A stretch of DNA of 13,366 bases from an uncultured Agathobacter sp. (GTDB lineage: Bacteria > Bacillota > Clostridia > Lachnospirales > Lachnospiraceae): contig CAKRKX010000070.1 in NCBI GenBank assembly GCA_934358675.1, positions 1-13,366 of the forward strand, read 5' to 3'. Both the position numbers and the translations under genes were made by a program. This document shows, piece by piece, positions 1-7,668 of this stretch. The notes under the pieces were generated by a model. It made no database searches and was not told the DNA's origin. It saw nothing but the letters and a program-made list of their open reading frames with translations. Each line of letters begins with the position of its first letter. Within the stretch, counting starts at the first letter, position 1.

Positions 1-1045
1 CCTCTACCGCATTGATCATTCCCTGATCCTCGGAAACCGGAATGAATGCACCGCTTAATCCGCCGACATAAGAAGAAGCCATAACGCCACCCTTCTTGAC
101 CTGATCATTTAACATCGCAAGTGCCGCAGTCGTTCCCGGCGCACCCGCATACTCAAGACCACACTCACAGAGAATATCCGCAACACTGTCGCCGATTGCC
201 GGTGTCGGAGCAAGCGAGAGATCAATGATTCCAAACGGAATTCCGAGCTTCTTTGATGCTTCCTGCGCTACAAGCTGTCCGACACGCGTTACCTTGAATG
301 CGGTTTTCTTGATGGTCTCGCAGAGCACCTCAAAGCTCTCGCCGCGTACTTTCTCCAAAGCCGTTTTTACAACGCCCGGTCCGCTGACGCCGACATTGAT
401 GACCGCATCCGCCTCGGTGACACCGTGGAATGCGCCTGCCATAAACGGGTTGTCATCCGGTGCGTTACAGAATACAACCAGCTTCATACAGTCTGCAGAA
501 TCGTTGTCTTTGGAAATCTCGGCTGTCTGCAGGATGATCTCACCCATCAGACGCACGGCATCCATATTGATTCCTGTCTTGGTCGATGCAAGGTTTACGG
601 AACTGCACACTCTTTCTGTGTTGTGCAGTGCCTGTGGAATCGAACGGATCAGAAGTTCATCCGCCTTTGTCATTCCCTTTGAAACAAGTGCCGAATAACC
701 ACCGATCAGGTTGACACCTACTGTCTTTGCCGCACGATCGAGTGTCTGTGCAAGCGTAACAAAATCTTCCGATGTCTTGCATGCCGATCCGCCGACCAAA
801 GCGATCGGTGTCACGGAAATACGCTTGTTGACGATCGGAATACAATAATTATTCTCGATACTCTGACCAACTGCTACCAGATCCCTGGCAACCGTTGTAA
901 TCTTGTTATAAATCTTCTCATTGACACGATCCAGATCCGAATCAATACAATCCAAAAGACTGATTCCGAGTGTAATGGTACGGACATCGAGATTCTCCTT
1001 CTCGATCATGTCATTGGTTTCTAAGACTTCTCCGATATTTATCAT
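1..1045 (-). CDS. UPF0210/DUF711 (PFL-like) family protein, C-terminus cut by window edge
   Basis: The frame is open from an ATG at 1045 to the left edge, giving 348 residues of a family usually about 450 long, so roughly the last 100 are outside. The start ([10 protein letters not shown]) has AGGAG six bases upstream. Family-typical stretches are visible: TLGISLLDC near the N-terminus, [15 protein letters not shown] in the middle, and [19 protein letters not shown] with SEDQGM at the end of the visible part. From family knowledge, these proteins have a fold related to pyruvate formate-lyase and carry annotations such as 'PFL family', but I see no activating-enzyme gene and no glycyl-radical motif in the part available. 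The reaction is unknown. It follows an ACT-domain gene by 31 bases, the standard UPF0237-UPF0210 pair, so the ACT protein may be a ligand-sensing partner (inference). Confidence 0.9.
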   Translation of the reverse strand, partial: MINIGEVLETNDMIEKENLDVRTITLGISLLDCIDSDLDRVNEKIYNKITTVARDLVAVGQSIENNYCIPIVNKRISVTPIALVGGSACKTSEDFVTLAQTLDRAAKTVGVNLIGGYSALVSKGMTKADELLIRSIPQALHNTERVCSSVNLASTKTGINMDAVRLMGEIILQTAEISKDNDSADCMKLVVFCNAPDDNPFMAGAFHGVTEADAVINVGVSGPGVVKTALEKVRGESFEVLCETIKKTAFKVTRVGQLVAQEASKKLGIPFGIIDLSLAPTPAIGDSVADILCECGLEYAGAPGTTAALAMLNDQVKKGGVMASSYVGGLSGAFIPVSEDQGMINAVE

Positions 1046-1076
1046 GATTTGCTCCTTCTTATTGCATGACACATTT

Positions 1077-1361
1077 TTAGATTCTGTGCATTTTCTCAAA
1101 AATTTCCTCGCGCTGGCATTTGATCGTTACACCGATCTCCTCGCCAAGCTTGTCCATCTCGTTTGAGATATCCGCAAAAGATTTCTTTGCACCGCTCATA
1201 TCGGTAATCATCATCATATTAAAGAACCCGGATACGATCGTCTGTGAAATATCAAGAATATTTACGCCATTGTCTGCAAGATAGGTGCAGACCTTTGCGA
1301 TAATACCTACAGTATCCTTACCAACGACGGTAATAATTGTCTTGTCAATCGTCTTTTCCAT
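1077..1361 (-). CDS. ACT domain-containing protein (UPF0237 family)
   Basis: A 94-residue protein, close to the usual family length of about 90. After a short N-terminal tail, residues about 7-80 form a single ACT domain (beta-alpha-beta-beta-alpha-beta): [20 protein letters not shown], then [20 protein letters not shown], then a final strand IGVTIKC. The G-K-D-x-x-G-I-x-A loop is the usual small-ligand site of ACT domains, which often bind amino acids. No catalytic domain is attached. AAGGAG lies nine bases before the ATG, inside the 16-base gap after walJ. The next gene is its usual UPF0210 partner, so a regulatory or complex-forming role is likely. The ligand cannot be read from sequence. 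Confidence 0.93.
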   Translation of the reverse strand: MEKTIDKTIITVVGKDTVGIIAKVCTYLADNGVNILDISQTIVSGFFNMMMITDMSGAKKSFADISNEMDKLGEEIGVTIKCQREEIFEKMHRI

Positions 1362-1377
1362 TGTACTATTCTCCTTT

Positions 1378-2181
1378 TTACTCTGCCCGAAGAATCGGTG
1401 ATACGCTGTCCCTTTTTGCTACAAGCATCGGGAAATCATTCGCATTATACGGATTCTCTCCCATTGTCACTTCCAGCCTTACCGCCTCGTAAGCCAGTTC
1501 CTCGTAATTATTTTCCTTGCTCAGGTGGCCCAGTATCACTGTGCCGAATTTATCATGAAGAAGTTCGCCGAGCAGTTGCCCACTCCGCTCATTCGACAGA
1601 TGTCCTCTGTCTCCCAAAATCCTTCGCTTCAAAGGATACGGATATGCACCCGTTTCCAGCATATGGATATCGTGGTTTGCTTCCAAAAGCAGGATATCCA
1701 GACTCTGAAGCTGCGACACGATCTCGTCATTGTAAGTACCAAGATCTGTCACGACCGCCACCACGCGATCGCCTTTTGCAATCTTGTATGCGACCGGATC
1801 AGCCGCATCATGTGAGATGGAGATCGGTGTGATATGTAAATCGCCGATTTCAAACGCTTCCTTCGGTCGGATCACATGAAAAAGGCTTTCATCGATCTTG
1901 CCAACTGAGGACGTGTTTTTAATTGCCTCGATCGTTCCCTCCGTTGCATACATCGGCAGACCGTATCTTCTCGCCATCACGCCAAGCCCGGCAATATGAT
2001 CAATATGTTCATGTGTGATCAGTATTCCCTGCATGTCCTTACTCGTGAGGTCGATCTCATTCAATCCGTTCTCAATGCGTTTCCCGCTGATGCCTGCATC
2101 AATGAGCACATGGCAGTCATCCGATCCCACACAGATACAATTGCCGCTGCTTCCGCTGGCAATACTACATAATTCTAACAT
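1378..2181 (-). CDS. walJ: MBL-fold metallo-hydrolase, WalJ/YycJ family
   Basis: 267 residues from the chosen start MLELCSIASGSSGNC, matching the usual length (about 265) and N-terminus of YycJ/WalJ. A longer in-frame start at 2253 would run into the upstream gene and is rejected. Metallo-beta-lactamase ligands are in order: T-H-E-H-I-D-H at 56-62, H124 in SISHDA, D146 in VVTDLG, H170 in LLEANH and H219 in GHLSKEN, consistent with a two-metal hydrolase. From family knowledge, WalJ proteins are cytoplasmic, related to phosphodiesterase/exonuclease-type MBL enzymes, and in Bacillus sit in the walRK operon affecting cell-wall and division control. Here no walRK genes are near. It begins one base after the FtsA-like gene stops and so is probably translationally coupled to it. 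The substrate is not determined. Confidence 0.93.
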   Translation of the reverse strand: MLELCSIASGSSGNCICVGSDDCHVLIDAGISGKRIENGLNEIDLTSKDMQGILITHEHIDHIAGLGVMARRYGLPMYATEGTIEAIKNTSSVGKIDESLFHVIRPKEAFEIGDLHITPISISHDAADPVAYKIAKGDRVVAVVTDLGTYNDEIVSQLQSLDILLLEANHDIHMLETGAYPYPLKRRILGDRGHLSNERSGQLLGELLHDKFGTVILGHLSKENNYEELAYEAVRLEVTMGENPYNANDFPMLVAKRDSVSPILRAE

Positions 2182-2182
2182 C

Positions 2183-4273
2183 TTAATTCTCTTTCCAGTA
2201 TAAATCGATACGATCTCCGTCGTGAAGAGGCTGCGTAAATTCCGCTTCCTCACCGTTGATCAGAGTTGCGATCGCACGACCTCTTCCCGCATTCAGATCA
2301 AACGTAATGCGGTCAAAGATGTCAACAAAGATATAGGAATCCTTTCCCATCAGCTCCACGGCCTCCCCGTTGACAGTAACCACAACACTTGTCTGTGGAA
2401 TTGCAGCTTCCGGCTGCTCTTCCTGTTGCTTTTCTACCGTTTCGGTCTGCGCTTCTGTCGCATCGTCAGTCACCGTTCCTTCAGTGCCTTCGGTAGCATT
2501 ATACCGATTCTCACTCTCCGGCGCAACCCCAAAGGAGAGAACCGTCCAATCGATCGTAAAATTATCATATACCAGCGTATCAAAATCGCCCACGCGGTTG
2601 TTGACTAAGATATCATGATCGTGATCCACTTCGACATCCATAAACTCCGCAACCTGACCTAACGTATAATAATTGCGCGTCTCAATCTCATCGCCCTCCT
2701 GAATCTCATAAGAAGCAGGCTCTAAGCTTCCGTTGACCTGTACAAACTTCGGGCAGACGATCATCTTGCCGTTGACGATCACCGACATATTTGACTCGTG
2801 GTACTCTTCCAGCTGACCGACCGTATATACCGCATCGTCTCCGGCGGTGGACGGCTCGATCGTAATCTCGCAATTCGGCACGAGCGGCGTGTTGATATTC
2901 GCCGGATCCCCGTTTAACGTCACGATCGCAGGCTCTCCCGCCTCGCCGCGGGCAATCCTTGTCGCTCCGTTTACCGTGAAATTGATCGGCATACCGCGCT
3001 TCGGGAACAACTGATCATTCGGAAATCCTGCCTGAAGTGCCGCATCCATGATCGTCAGGCGATTGTTATCATACAACTTCAAACGCTCCCCGTTAAAACG
3101 GACCATAATAAAATTATTCTTCTGTTCAAAATAATTCAGGCAGATACCGATCGGCGTTACAAGAAGCGGATCCTTTCTGATATCCTCCTGCTCAAAATTG
3201 ACTTCTTTTAAGACTTCCTCACCGCGCAAAGCGACACGCTCCGCAGGAAGATCCAGCTTTTCGGCAAGCGCCTCTGTAAATCCGTGGATCTTACCGCCGC
3301 CACCGACAACAAAGCAGGCACTCACGGTCTTATCTCCGTTGAGTTCTTTGATCTTGGCTGCAACCTCCGTCGTGATCTTGTCGACGGTCGGCTGTACCAG
3401 TTCCCAGATCTCGTCCGCCGGAACCGTGTGGGAAATACTCATGATATCCTCATACGTCACTTCCCGATCCGTTGTAGATGCAAGTTTCATCGCTTCCGCT
3501 GTCTTGAAATCAACAAGATAGTGCTGCACGATCAGTTCCGTCAGTTCATCGCCCGCATATGGGATCATTCCGTACGCGATAATGCTTCCCTCTCTCGTGA
3601 TCGAGATATCCGACGTTCCCGCTCCCACATCGACCAAAGCGATATTGAGCATTCGAAAATTCTCCGGGATGGCAACATTGATCGCCGCGATCGGCTCGAG
3701 TGTCATATTCGCAACCGTCAGTCCTGCCTGTCCGACTGCCGAATACAATCCGTCAACAACATCCTCCGGAAGGAATGTCACGATCACGTCCTCCCCGATC
3801 TTGTTTGCCTTATGCCCCTCAATGCTGATAAACAGATCATCATTGAGATAATATTTCATAACCGAATAACCGACACAATAAAATTTGTATCTCGTATCAT
3901 TTTTCTCTTTTAAAATATCCTGCGCACTCTCAATTCCAAGCAGGTTGAGTGTGTGAATATCTTCCGCCGTAACCACGGTCTCTTCCGCATACTCATACTC
4001 CACATGTGTCGTGACCGTCTTGAGCACACGACCTGCGGCAGCGATACACACTTCGGAAAGCGGCTCACCGATCTGGTTTTCAAGTTCTTCCTTGACCACA
4101 TTGATTGTTCGTGCCACACGTCCGATATCGTGGATCTGTCCGTCAAGCATCGCTCGCGTCTCATGCTGTCTGACACTCTGTGCCACTACATTAAATTCAT
4201 CATCCCCTGTCAGATATCCGACCGTACCTACAATATTACGCGTTCCGATATCCAGGCCAAACACTTTATTCAT
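2183..4273 (-). CDS. FtsA-like actin-fold ATPase with C-terminal VNG-repeat (beta-grasp-like) extension
   Basis: A 696-residue protein, much longer than FtsA (about 420). Residues 1-380 are an FtsA/PilM-type actin fold: phosphate-1 motif LDIGT at 7-11, an SHS2-like inserted region around 85-200, phosphate-2 motif VDVGAGTSD at 214-222 and adenosine motif VVGGGGKI at 322-329. It should therefore bind ATP and may polymerise (inference). Residues 390-696 hold repeated short beta-rich units, each starting with an h-(V/F/L/I)-N-G turn at 393, 434, 453, 500, 513, 634 and 672, with GDEI/GDRI turns at 527-530 and 686-689. A Thr/Glu/Gln-rich linker spans about 592-629. The C-terminal amphipathic membrane helix of classical FtsA is not seen; the end is GDRIDLYWKEN. 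The ATG overlaps the end of coaE by 8 bases (ATGAATAA), with GGGAG upstream. Cell division or envelope function is likely, but a pilus-assembly (PilM-like) role cannot be excluded. Confidence 0.85.
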   Translation of the reverse strand: MNKVFGLDIGTRNIVGTVGYLTGDDEFNVVAQSVRQHETRAMLDGQIHDIGRVARTINVVKEELENQIGEPLSEVCIAAAGRVLKTVTTHVEYEYAEETVVTAEDIHTLNLLGIESAQDILKEKNDTRYKFYCVGYSVMKYYLNDDLFISIEGHKANKIGEDVIVTFLPEDVVDGLYSAVGQAGLTVANMTLEPIAAINVAIPENFRMLNIALVDVGAGTSDISITREGSIIAYGMIPYAGDELTELIVQHYLVDFKTAEAMKLASTTDREVTYEDIMSISHTVPADEIWELVQPTVDKITTEVAAKIKELNGDKTVSACFVVGGGGKIHGFTEALAEKLDLPAERVALRGEEVLKEVNFEQEDIRKDPLLVTPIGICLNYFEQKNNFIMVRFNGERLKLYDNNRLTIMDAALQAGFPNDQLFPKRGMPINFTVNGATRIARGEAGEPAIVTLNGDPANINTPLVPNCEITIEPSTAGDDAVYTVGQLEEYHESNMSVIVNGKMIVCPKFVQVNGSLEPASYEIQEGDEIETRNYYTLGQVAEFMDVEVDHDHDILVNNRVGDFDTLVYDNFTIDWTVLSFGVAPESENRYNATEGTEGTVTDDATEAQTETVEKQQEEQPEAAIPQTSVVVTVNGEAVELMGKDSYIFVDIFDRITFDLNAGRGRAIATLINGEEAEFTQPLHDGDRIDLYWKEN

Positions 4274-4871
4274 ATGCTCTCTCCCTTAAAGCTTCATCGA
4301 TCTGTGTGAACGTCTCCTCCGGCGTGCCGTTGTTGTCAATGACAACCGCGCAATGCCTGCGATACGCTTCCTCACTCAACTGACTGGCAAAAATCTGATC
4401 CACTTTTGCATCCGAGTACCCTCTGGATGCCTTTAAGCGGGCTCTTCGATTTTCCCTGCTAGTATCAATATACCAAAGTTCATCGCAAATTTCATCATAA
4501 TATTCTTCAATTAGTAACGCAGCTTCCAAAACCAGAAGTTTTAACACGCCCACGCTGCGCTCCGCAGCAAGCTGCTGCTTTACATATTCCTTAACCGCCG
4601 GATGAACGATACCGTTTAACCGGTCCCGTTTCGCATCGTCTGCAAAAATGACCGCTGCAAGTTTCGGTCGATCAAAATGCCCGTCCGCACAATAGATATC
4701 TTCGTTTCCGAAACATTCGAACAATTTCTTATAACAATCCGTGCCCGGCTCCATGAGATCATGCGCGATCTCATCTGCAAGCATAACCCGTACATCGGGC
4801 TTTGACGCCAGATAATCCAGTATTTTTGATTTTCCGGCTCCGACTCCGCCGGTAATTCCTATGAACTTCAT
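4266..4871 (-). CDS. coaE: Dephospho-CoA kinase
   Basis: 201 residues, the usual CoaE size. It catalyses the last step of coenzyme A synthesis, ATP-dependent phosphorylation of the 3'-hydroxyl of dephospho-CoA, in the cytoplasm. The N-terminus MKFIGITGGVGAGKS carries the P-loop at 8-15. Other family marks are ADEIAHDL near 32-39 (acidic residue for substrate activation), IVHPAVK at 88-94, LEAALLIE at 115-122, an Arg-rich lid NRRARLKASRGYS near 141-153, and VIDNNGTPEE near 177-186. The start was chosen because AAGGAG lies six bases before this ATG and overlaps the polA stop; the longer frame starting inside polA is rejected. It is 10 bases downstream of polA, a common Firmicute arrangement, and overlaps the next gene. 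Confidence 0.97.
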   Translation of the reverse strand: MKFIGITGGVGAGKSKILDYLASKPDVRVMLADEIAHDLMEPGTDCYKKLFECFGNEDIYCADGHFDRPKLAAVIFADDAKRDRLNGIVHPAVKEYVKQQLAAERSVGVLKLLVLEAALLIEEYYDEICDELWYIDTSRENRRARLKASRGYSDAKVDQIFASQLSEEAYRRHCAVVIDNNGTPEETFTQIDEALRERAYE

Positions 4872-4881
4872 CCCGTTCTCC

Positions 4882-7614
4882 TTAATGCGCATCGTACCAG
4901 TTATAACCATACTCCGTTCCGACGGCAAGCTCTACCTGAAGATCAGCCGCTCCGCGCATCTCTTCCTCAAGGAGTGCGATCACCGCATCCTTTTCCGCCT
5001 CTGCCGTCTCGATCAGAAGTTCATCGTGTACCTGAAGGATCAGACGCGACGTATATCCATCCCGAATCAGCCGGTCATGCACGCGGATCATCGCGATCTT
5101 GATAATGTCTGCCGCCGTACCCTGGATCGGTGCATTCATCGCCACACGCTCACCGAACTGCCGCTGCATAAAATTGCTGGATGACAATTCCGGAATCGGA
5201 CGGATTCTTCCGTAAAGTGTTCTTGTAAAACCACATTCCTTCGCCTGTGCGACCGTCTGATCCAGAAACTCCTTGATCTTCGGGTATGTTGCAAAATAAC
5301 TGTCAATAAATCCCTGCGCTTCCTTCTGTGGAATGTTCAGATCCTGACTTAAGCCAAAAGCGCTGATTCCGTATACGATACCGAAGTTGACCGCCTTGGC
5401 ATTTCTTCTCTGTAAATCTGTAACATCCTCAAACGGCACGCCAAACACCTTCGATGCCGTACTTCTGTGGATATCCTGATTCTCTCTGAATGCCTCGATC
5501 AGCCCCTCGTCTCCCGAGATATGGGCCAGAAGCCGGAGTTCGATCTGCGAATAATCGGAATCCACAAACAGATCCCCGTCCTTCGGATGAAAGACTTTGC
5601 GGATCATCTTTCCAAGTTCCATACGGATCGGAATATTCTGCAGATTCGGGTCCGTGCTGCTGAGTCGTCCGGTCGCCGTAATCGTCTGATTAAAACTGGT
5701 GTGGATCTTCCCCGTCTCGTCAATAAAATTGGCAAGACCATCCGCATAAGTGGATTTCAGTTTCGAAAGTTTACGGTATTCTAAGATATCCGCAACGATC
5801 GGATAATCCGGTGCCAGTTTATCCAACACATCTGCTGCTGTGGAGTATCCGGTCTTCGTCTTCTTTCCATTCGGCAACTGAAGATTCTCAAAGAGGATGA
5901 CCCCAAGCTGCTTTGGGGAATTGATGTTAAACTCCTCGCCCGCTTCCTCATAGATCTTCTTCTCATATTCCGTGATCGAACCGGCAAGCTGCTCACCGTA
6001 TTCCCTGAGTGCATCCGCATCGATACAGATGCCCTCCCTCTCCATATCGGAAAGCACAAACACAAGCGGCATCTCGATCTCGTTAAAAAGTGTCTCCATC
6101 TCGTGCTGCTGCAGCGCTTCCAAAAGCACCGGATACGATTTCCATGCGATATACGCCTCATAACAGGCATACGCCATCGCCGCCGGCTCATTCTCTGTCA
6201 GAACCGCACCTGCTTCGCTTTTGCCGAGATAATCCGCCTTCGTTGGAACCATCAGTCCCAGATAATCCTTGGCAACATCATCATACGGATAATCTCCTTT
6301 GAGCGGATTCAGCAGATACGCCGCCACCGTCCTGTCAAAGAAACGCGCGCGGAACGCAAGATAGTCCTCCCACGCATCCGCCTTTGCCTCATCCGGGAAG
6401 AATCTTAGATCCGGCTTTAAGTCCGCCGCGATCAGTTTACTCTCTCTCCTATTGATCAGCTGGTCCACCAGTTCGTCCGATGTCAGTTCCTCTCCTGTCA
6501 CAAACAGACAGATATCTTCCTCGGAAAAAGCCACCGCCATCGCCGCAAACGCATTTTTCGGTGCCTCCGCAAACAGTCGCATCTGTCCGTCCTGTTCCTG
6601 CTTTGTATCCTTGCCGGAAGCAAACGGCACAATATAATAGCCGACCGGATCATTTCCGATCTTCTTCCAGATCTTATCCGCCTCTGCCTTGTCCCTTACA
6701 ATGCGAAAATGCTCCTGCGCCTGATTCTTCGGAGCATCCACCTCAAATCTTCCAAGCAGATTCTTAAACTCCAGACGCTTGCACATCAGATACGCATCCT
6801 CTGTGTAGAGATCCTGTACATCGTCAAGCTTTGCCTCCGCAAAATCATACTCGATCGGCACATCGGTAATGATCGTTGCCAGTTCCTTACTGAGTACTGC
6901 CTGATCCCAGAACTCCACAATATTCTTCGAAGCGCGCGGCGGCTTGACATTGGCAGCATCCTCATGTACCGCCTCAATGCTTCCGTACTTCTCAATGAGC
7001 GCGGTCGCCGTCTTCTCACCGATGCCCGGAACTCCCGGAATATTGTCGGCCGTGTCGCCCATGAGCGCCTTGACATCGATAAACTCCTTCGGAGTCACAA
7101 GATAGCGCGCCTTGACATCTTCCGCCAGATAATTTTCAATTTCGGTTCCTGTCTTCTTGGTCTTTGGAATACGGATCTTGACATGCTCCGTTGCAAGCTG
7201 CAACAGATCGCGGTCTCCGGATACGACCGAGACATCCATGCCTTCCCGTTCGCCCATTCCCGCGATTGTTCCTAAGATGTCATCTGCCTCGTAACCCTCC
7301 ATCTCCACGATACGCACGCCCATCGCCGTCAGCATCTCTTTCATGAGAGGCACCTGCTGGCGCAGCGCATCGTCCATCGGAGAGCGGGTTCCCTTGTAGG
7401 CATCAAACATTTTATGACGAAAAGTTGGTGCATGGACGTCAAATGCCACAGTCAGATAATCCGGCTTCTCCTCCTCAAGAATCTTAAACAGAATATTAAG
7501 GAAACCGTACACGGCATTCGTGTGCAGTCCTTCCGAATTCGTCAGATCCGGCAATCCGAAGAAAGCGCGGTTTAGTATACTGTGTCCGTCAATCAACACC
7601 AACTTTTTATTCAT
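4882..7614 (-). CDS. polA: DNA polymerase I, 3'-5' exonuclease domain apparently inactive
   Basis: 910 residues with all three PolA domains. Residues 1-290 are the 5'-3' (flap) exonuclease: VLIDGHS at the start, EADD at 109-112, SGDRDLLQL near 132-140, GDTADNIPGVPGIGEKTA at 186-203 (metal Asp plus helix-hairpin-helix). Residues about 300-500 have the proofreading-exonuclease fold, but the first metal motif (DxE) is absent; the matching segment reads VGYYIVPF near 324-331. Residues 510-910 are the polymerase: motif A DSDYSQIELR at 685-694 (catalytic D687), motif B RRNAKAVNFGIVYG at 736-749, motif C VHDE at 862-865. It fills gaps and removes RNA primers during replication and repair. The start MNKKLVLIDG follows GAAGGAG by six bases; an ATG five codons upstream overlaps that site and is rejected. 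The gene is followed by coaE. Confidence 0.98.
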   Translation of the reverse strand: MNKKLVLIDGHSILNRAFFGLPDLTNSEGLHTNAVYGFLNILFKILEEEKPDYLTVAFDVHAPTFRHKMFDAYKGTRSPMDDALRQQVPLMKEMLTAMGVRIVEMEGYEADDILGTIAGMGEREGMDVSVVSGDRDLLQLATEHVKIRIPKTKKTGTEIENYLAEDVKARYLVTPKEFIDVKALMGDTADNIPGVPGIGEKTATALIEKYGSIEAVHEDAANVKPPRASKNIVEFWDQAVLSKELATIITDVPIEYDFAEAKLDDVQDLYTEDAYLMCKRLEFKNLLGRFEVDAPKNQAQEHFRIVRDKAEADKIWKKIGNDPVGYYIVPFASGKDTKQEQDGQMRLFAEAPKNAFAAMAVAFSEEDICLFVTGEELTSDELVDQLINRRESKLIAADLKPDLRFFPDEAKADAWEDYLAFRARFFDRTVAAYLLNPLKGDYPYDDVAKDYLGLMVPTKADYLGKSEAGAVLTENEPAAMAYACYEAYIAWKSYPVLLEALQQHEMETLFNEIEMPLVFVLSDMEREGICIDADALREYGEQLAGSITEYEKKIYEEAGEEFNINSPKQLGVILFENLQLPNGKKTKTGYSTAADVLDKLAPDYPIVADILEYRKLSKLKSTYADGLANFIDETGKIHTSFNQTITATGRLSSTDPNLQNIPIRMELGKMIRKVFHPKDGDLFVDSDYSQIELRLLAHISGDEGLIEAFRENQDIHRSTASKVFGVPFEDVTDLQRRNAKAVNFGIVYGISAFGLSQDLNIPQKEAQGFIDSYFATYPKIKEFLDQTVAQAKECGFTRTLYGRIRPIPELSSSNFMQRQFGERVAMNAPIQGTAADIIKIAMIRVHDRLIRDGYTSRLILQVHDELLIETAEAEKDAVIALLEEEMRGAADLQVELAVGTEYGYNWYDAH

Positions 7615-7620
7615 TGATAA

Positions 7621-7627
7621 CTCCTTC
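7621..7627 (-). promoter_or_regulatory. Ribosome binding site of polA, decides the start
   Basis: GAAGGAG on the minus strand with a six-base spacer to the ATG at 7614. It overlaps the alternative in-frame ATG at 7629-7627, which therefore cannot be the usual start. It lies two bases after the right arm of the leader hairpin. Confidence 0.8.
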
Positions 7628-7629
7628 AT

Positions 7630-7653
7630 ACAGATCCTGCATCCAGGATCTGT
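7630..7653 (-). repeat. Perfect 10-bp inverted repeat (hairpin) in the pepP-polA gap
   Basis: ACAGATCCTG and CAGGATCTGT flank a four-base loop. In the minus-strand RNA the stem begins 15 bases after the aminopeptidase stop and ends two bases before the polA Shine-Dalgarno. No U-run follows, so it is not a standard intrinsic terminator. It could be an RNA-stability or processing element, or a stem affecting polA translation; the role is inferred only from position. Confidence 0.8.
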
Positions 7654-7668
7654 GAAATGTATTCTGCG

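Noticed and set aside
2182..2253. Longer walJ start inside the FtsA-like gene
   Set aside because: The added 24 residues are translated from the other gene's coding end, and the family N-terminus begins at MLELCSIASG.
3284..3913. Long plus-strand reading frames opposite the FtsA-like gene and other genes
   Set aside because: They are antisense shadows of well-supported genes, rich in Arg/His/Ser, with no ribosome binding site or recognisable domain.
4872..4928. Longer coaE start inside polA
   Set aside because: It adds 19 residues before the conserved MKFIGITGG start and lacks a ribosome binding site; AAGGAG is placed for the ATG at 4871.
7615..7629. polA start five codons upstream (MKELS...)
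   Set aside because: That ATG overlaps the GAAGGAG serving the ATG at 7614, and PolA proteins normally begin close to the LIDG motif.
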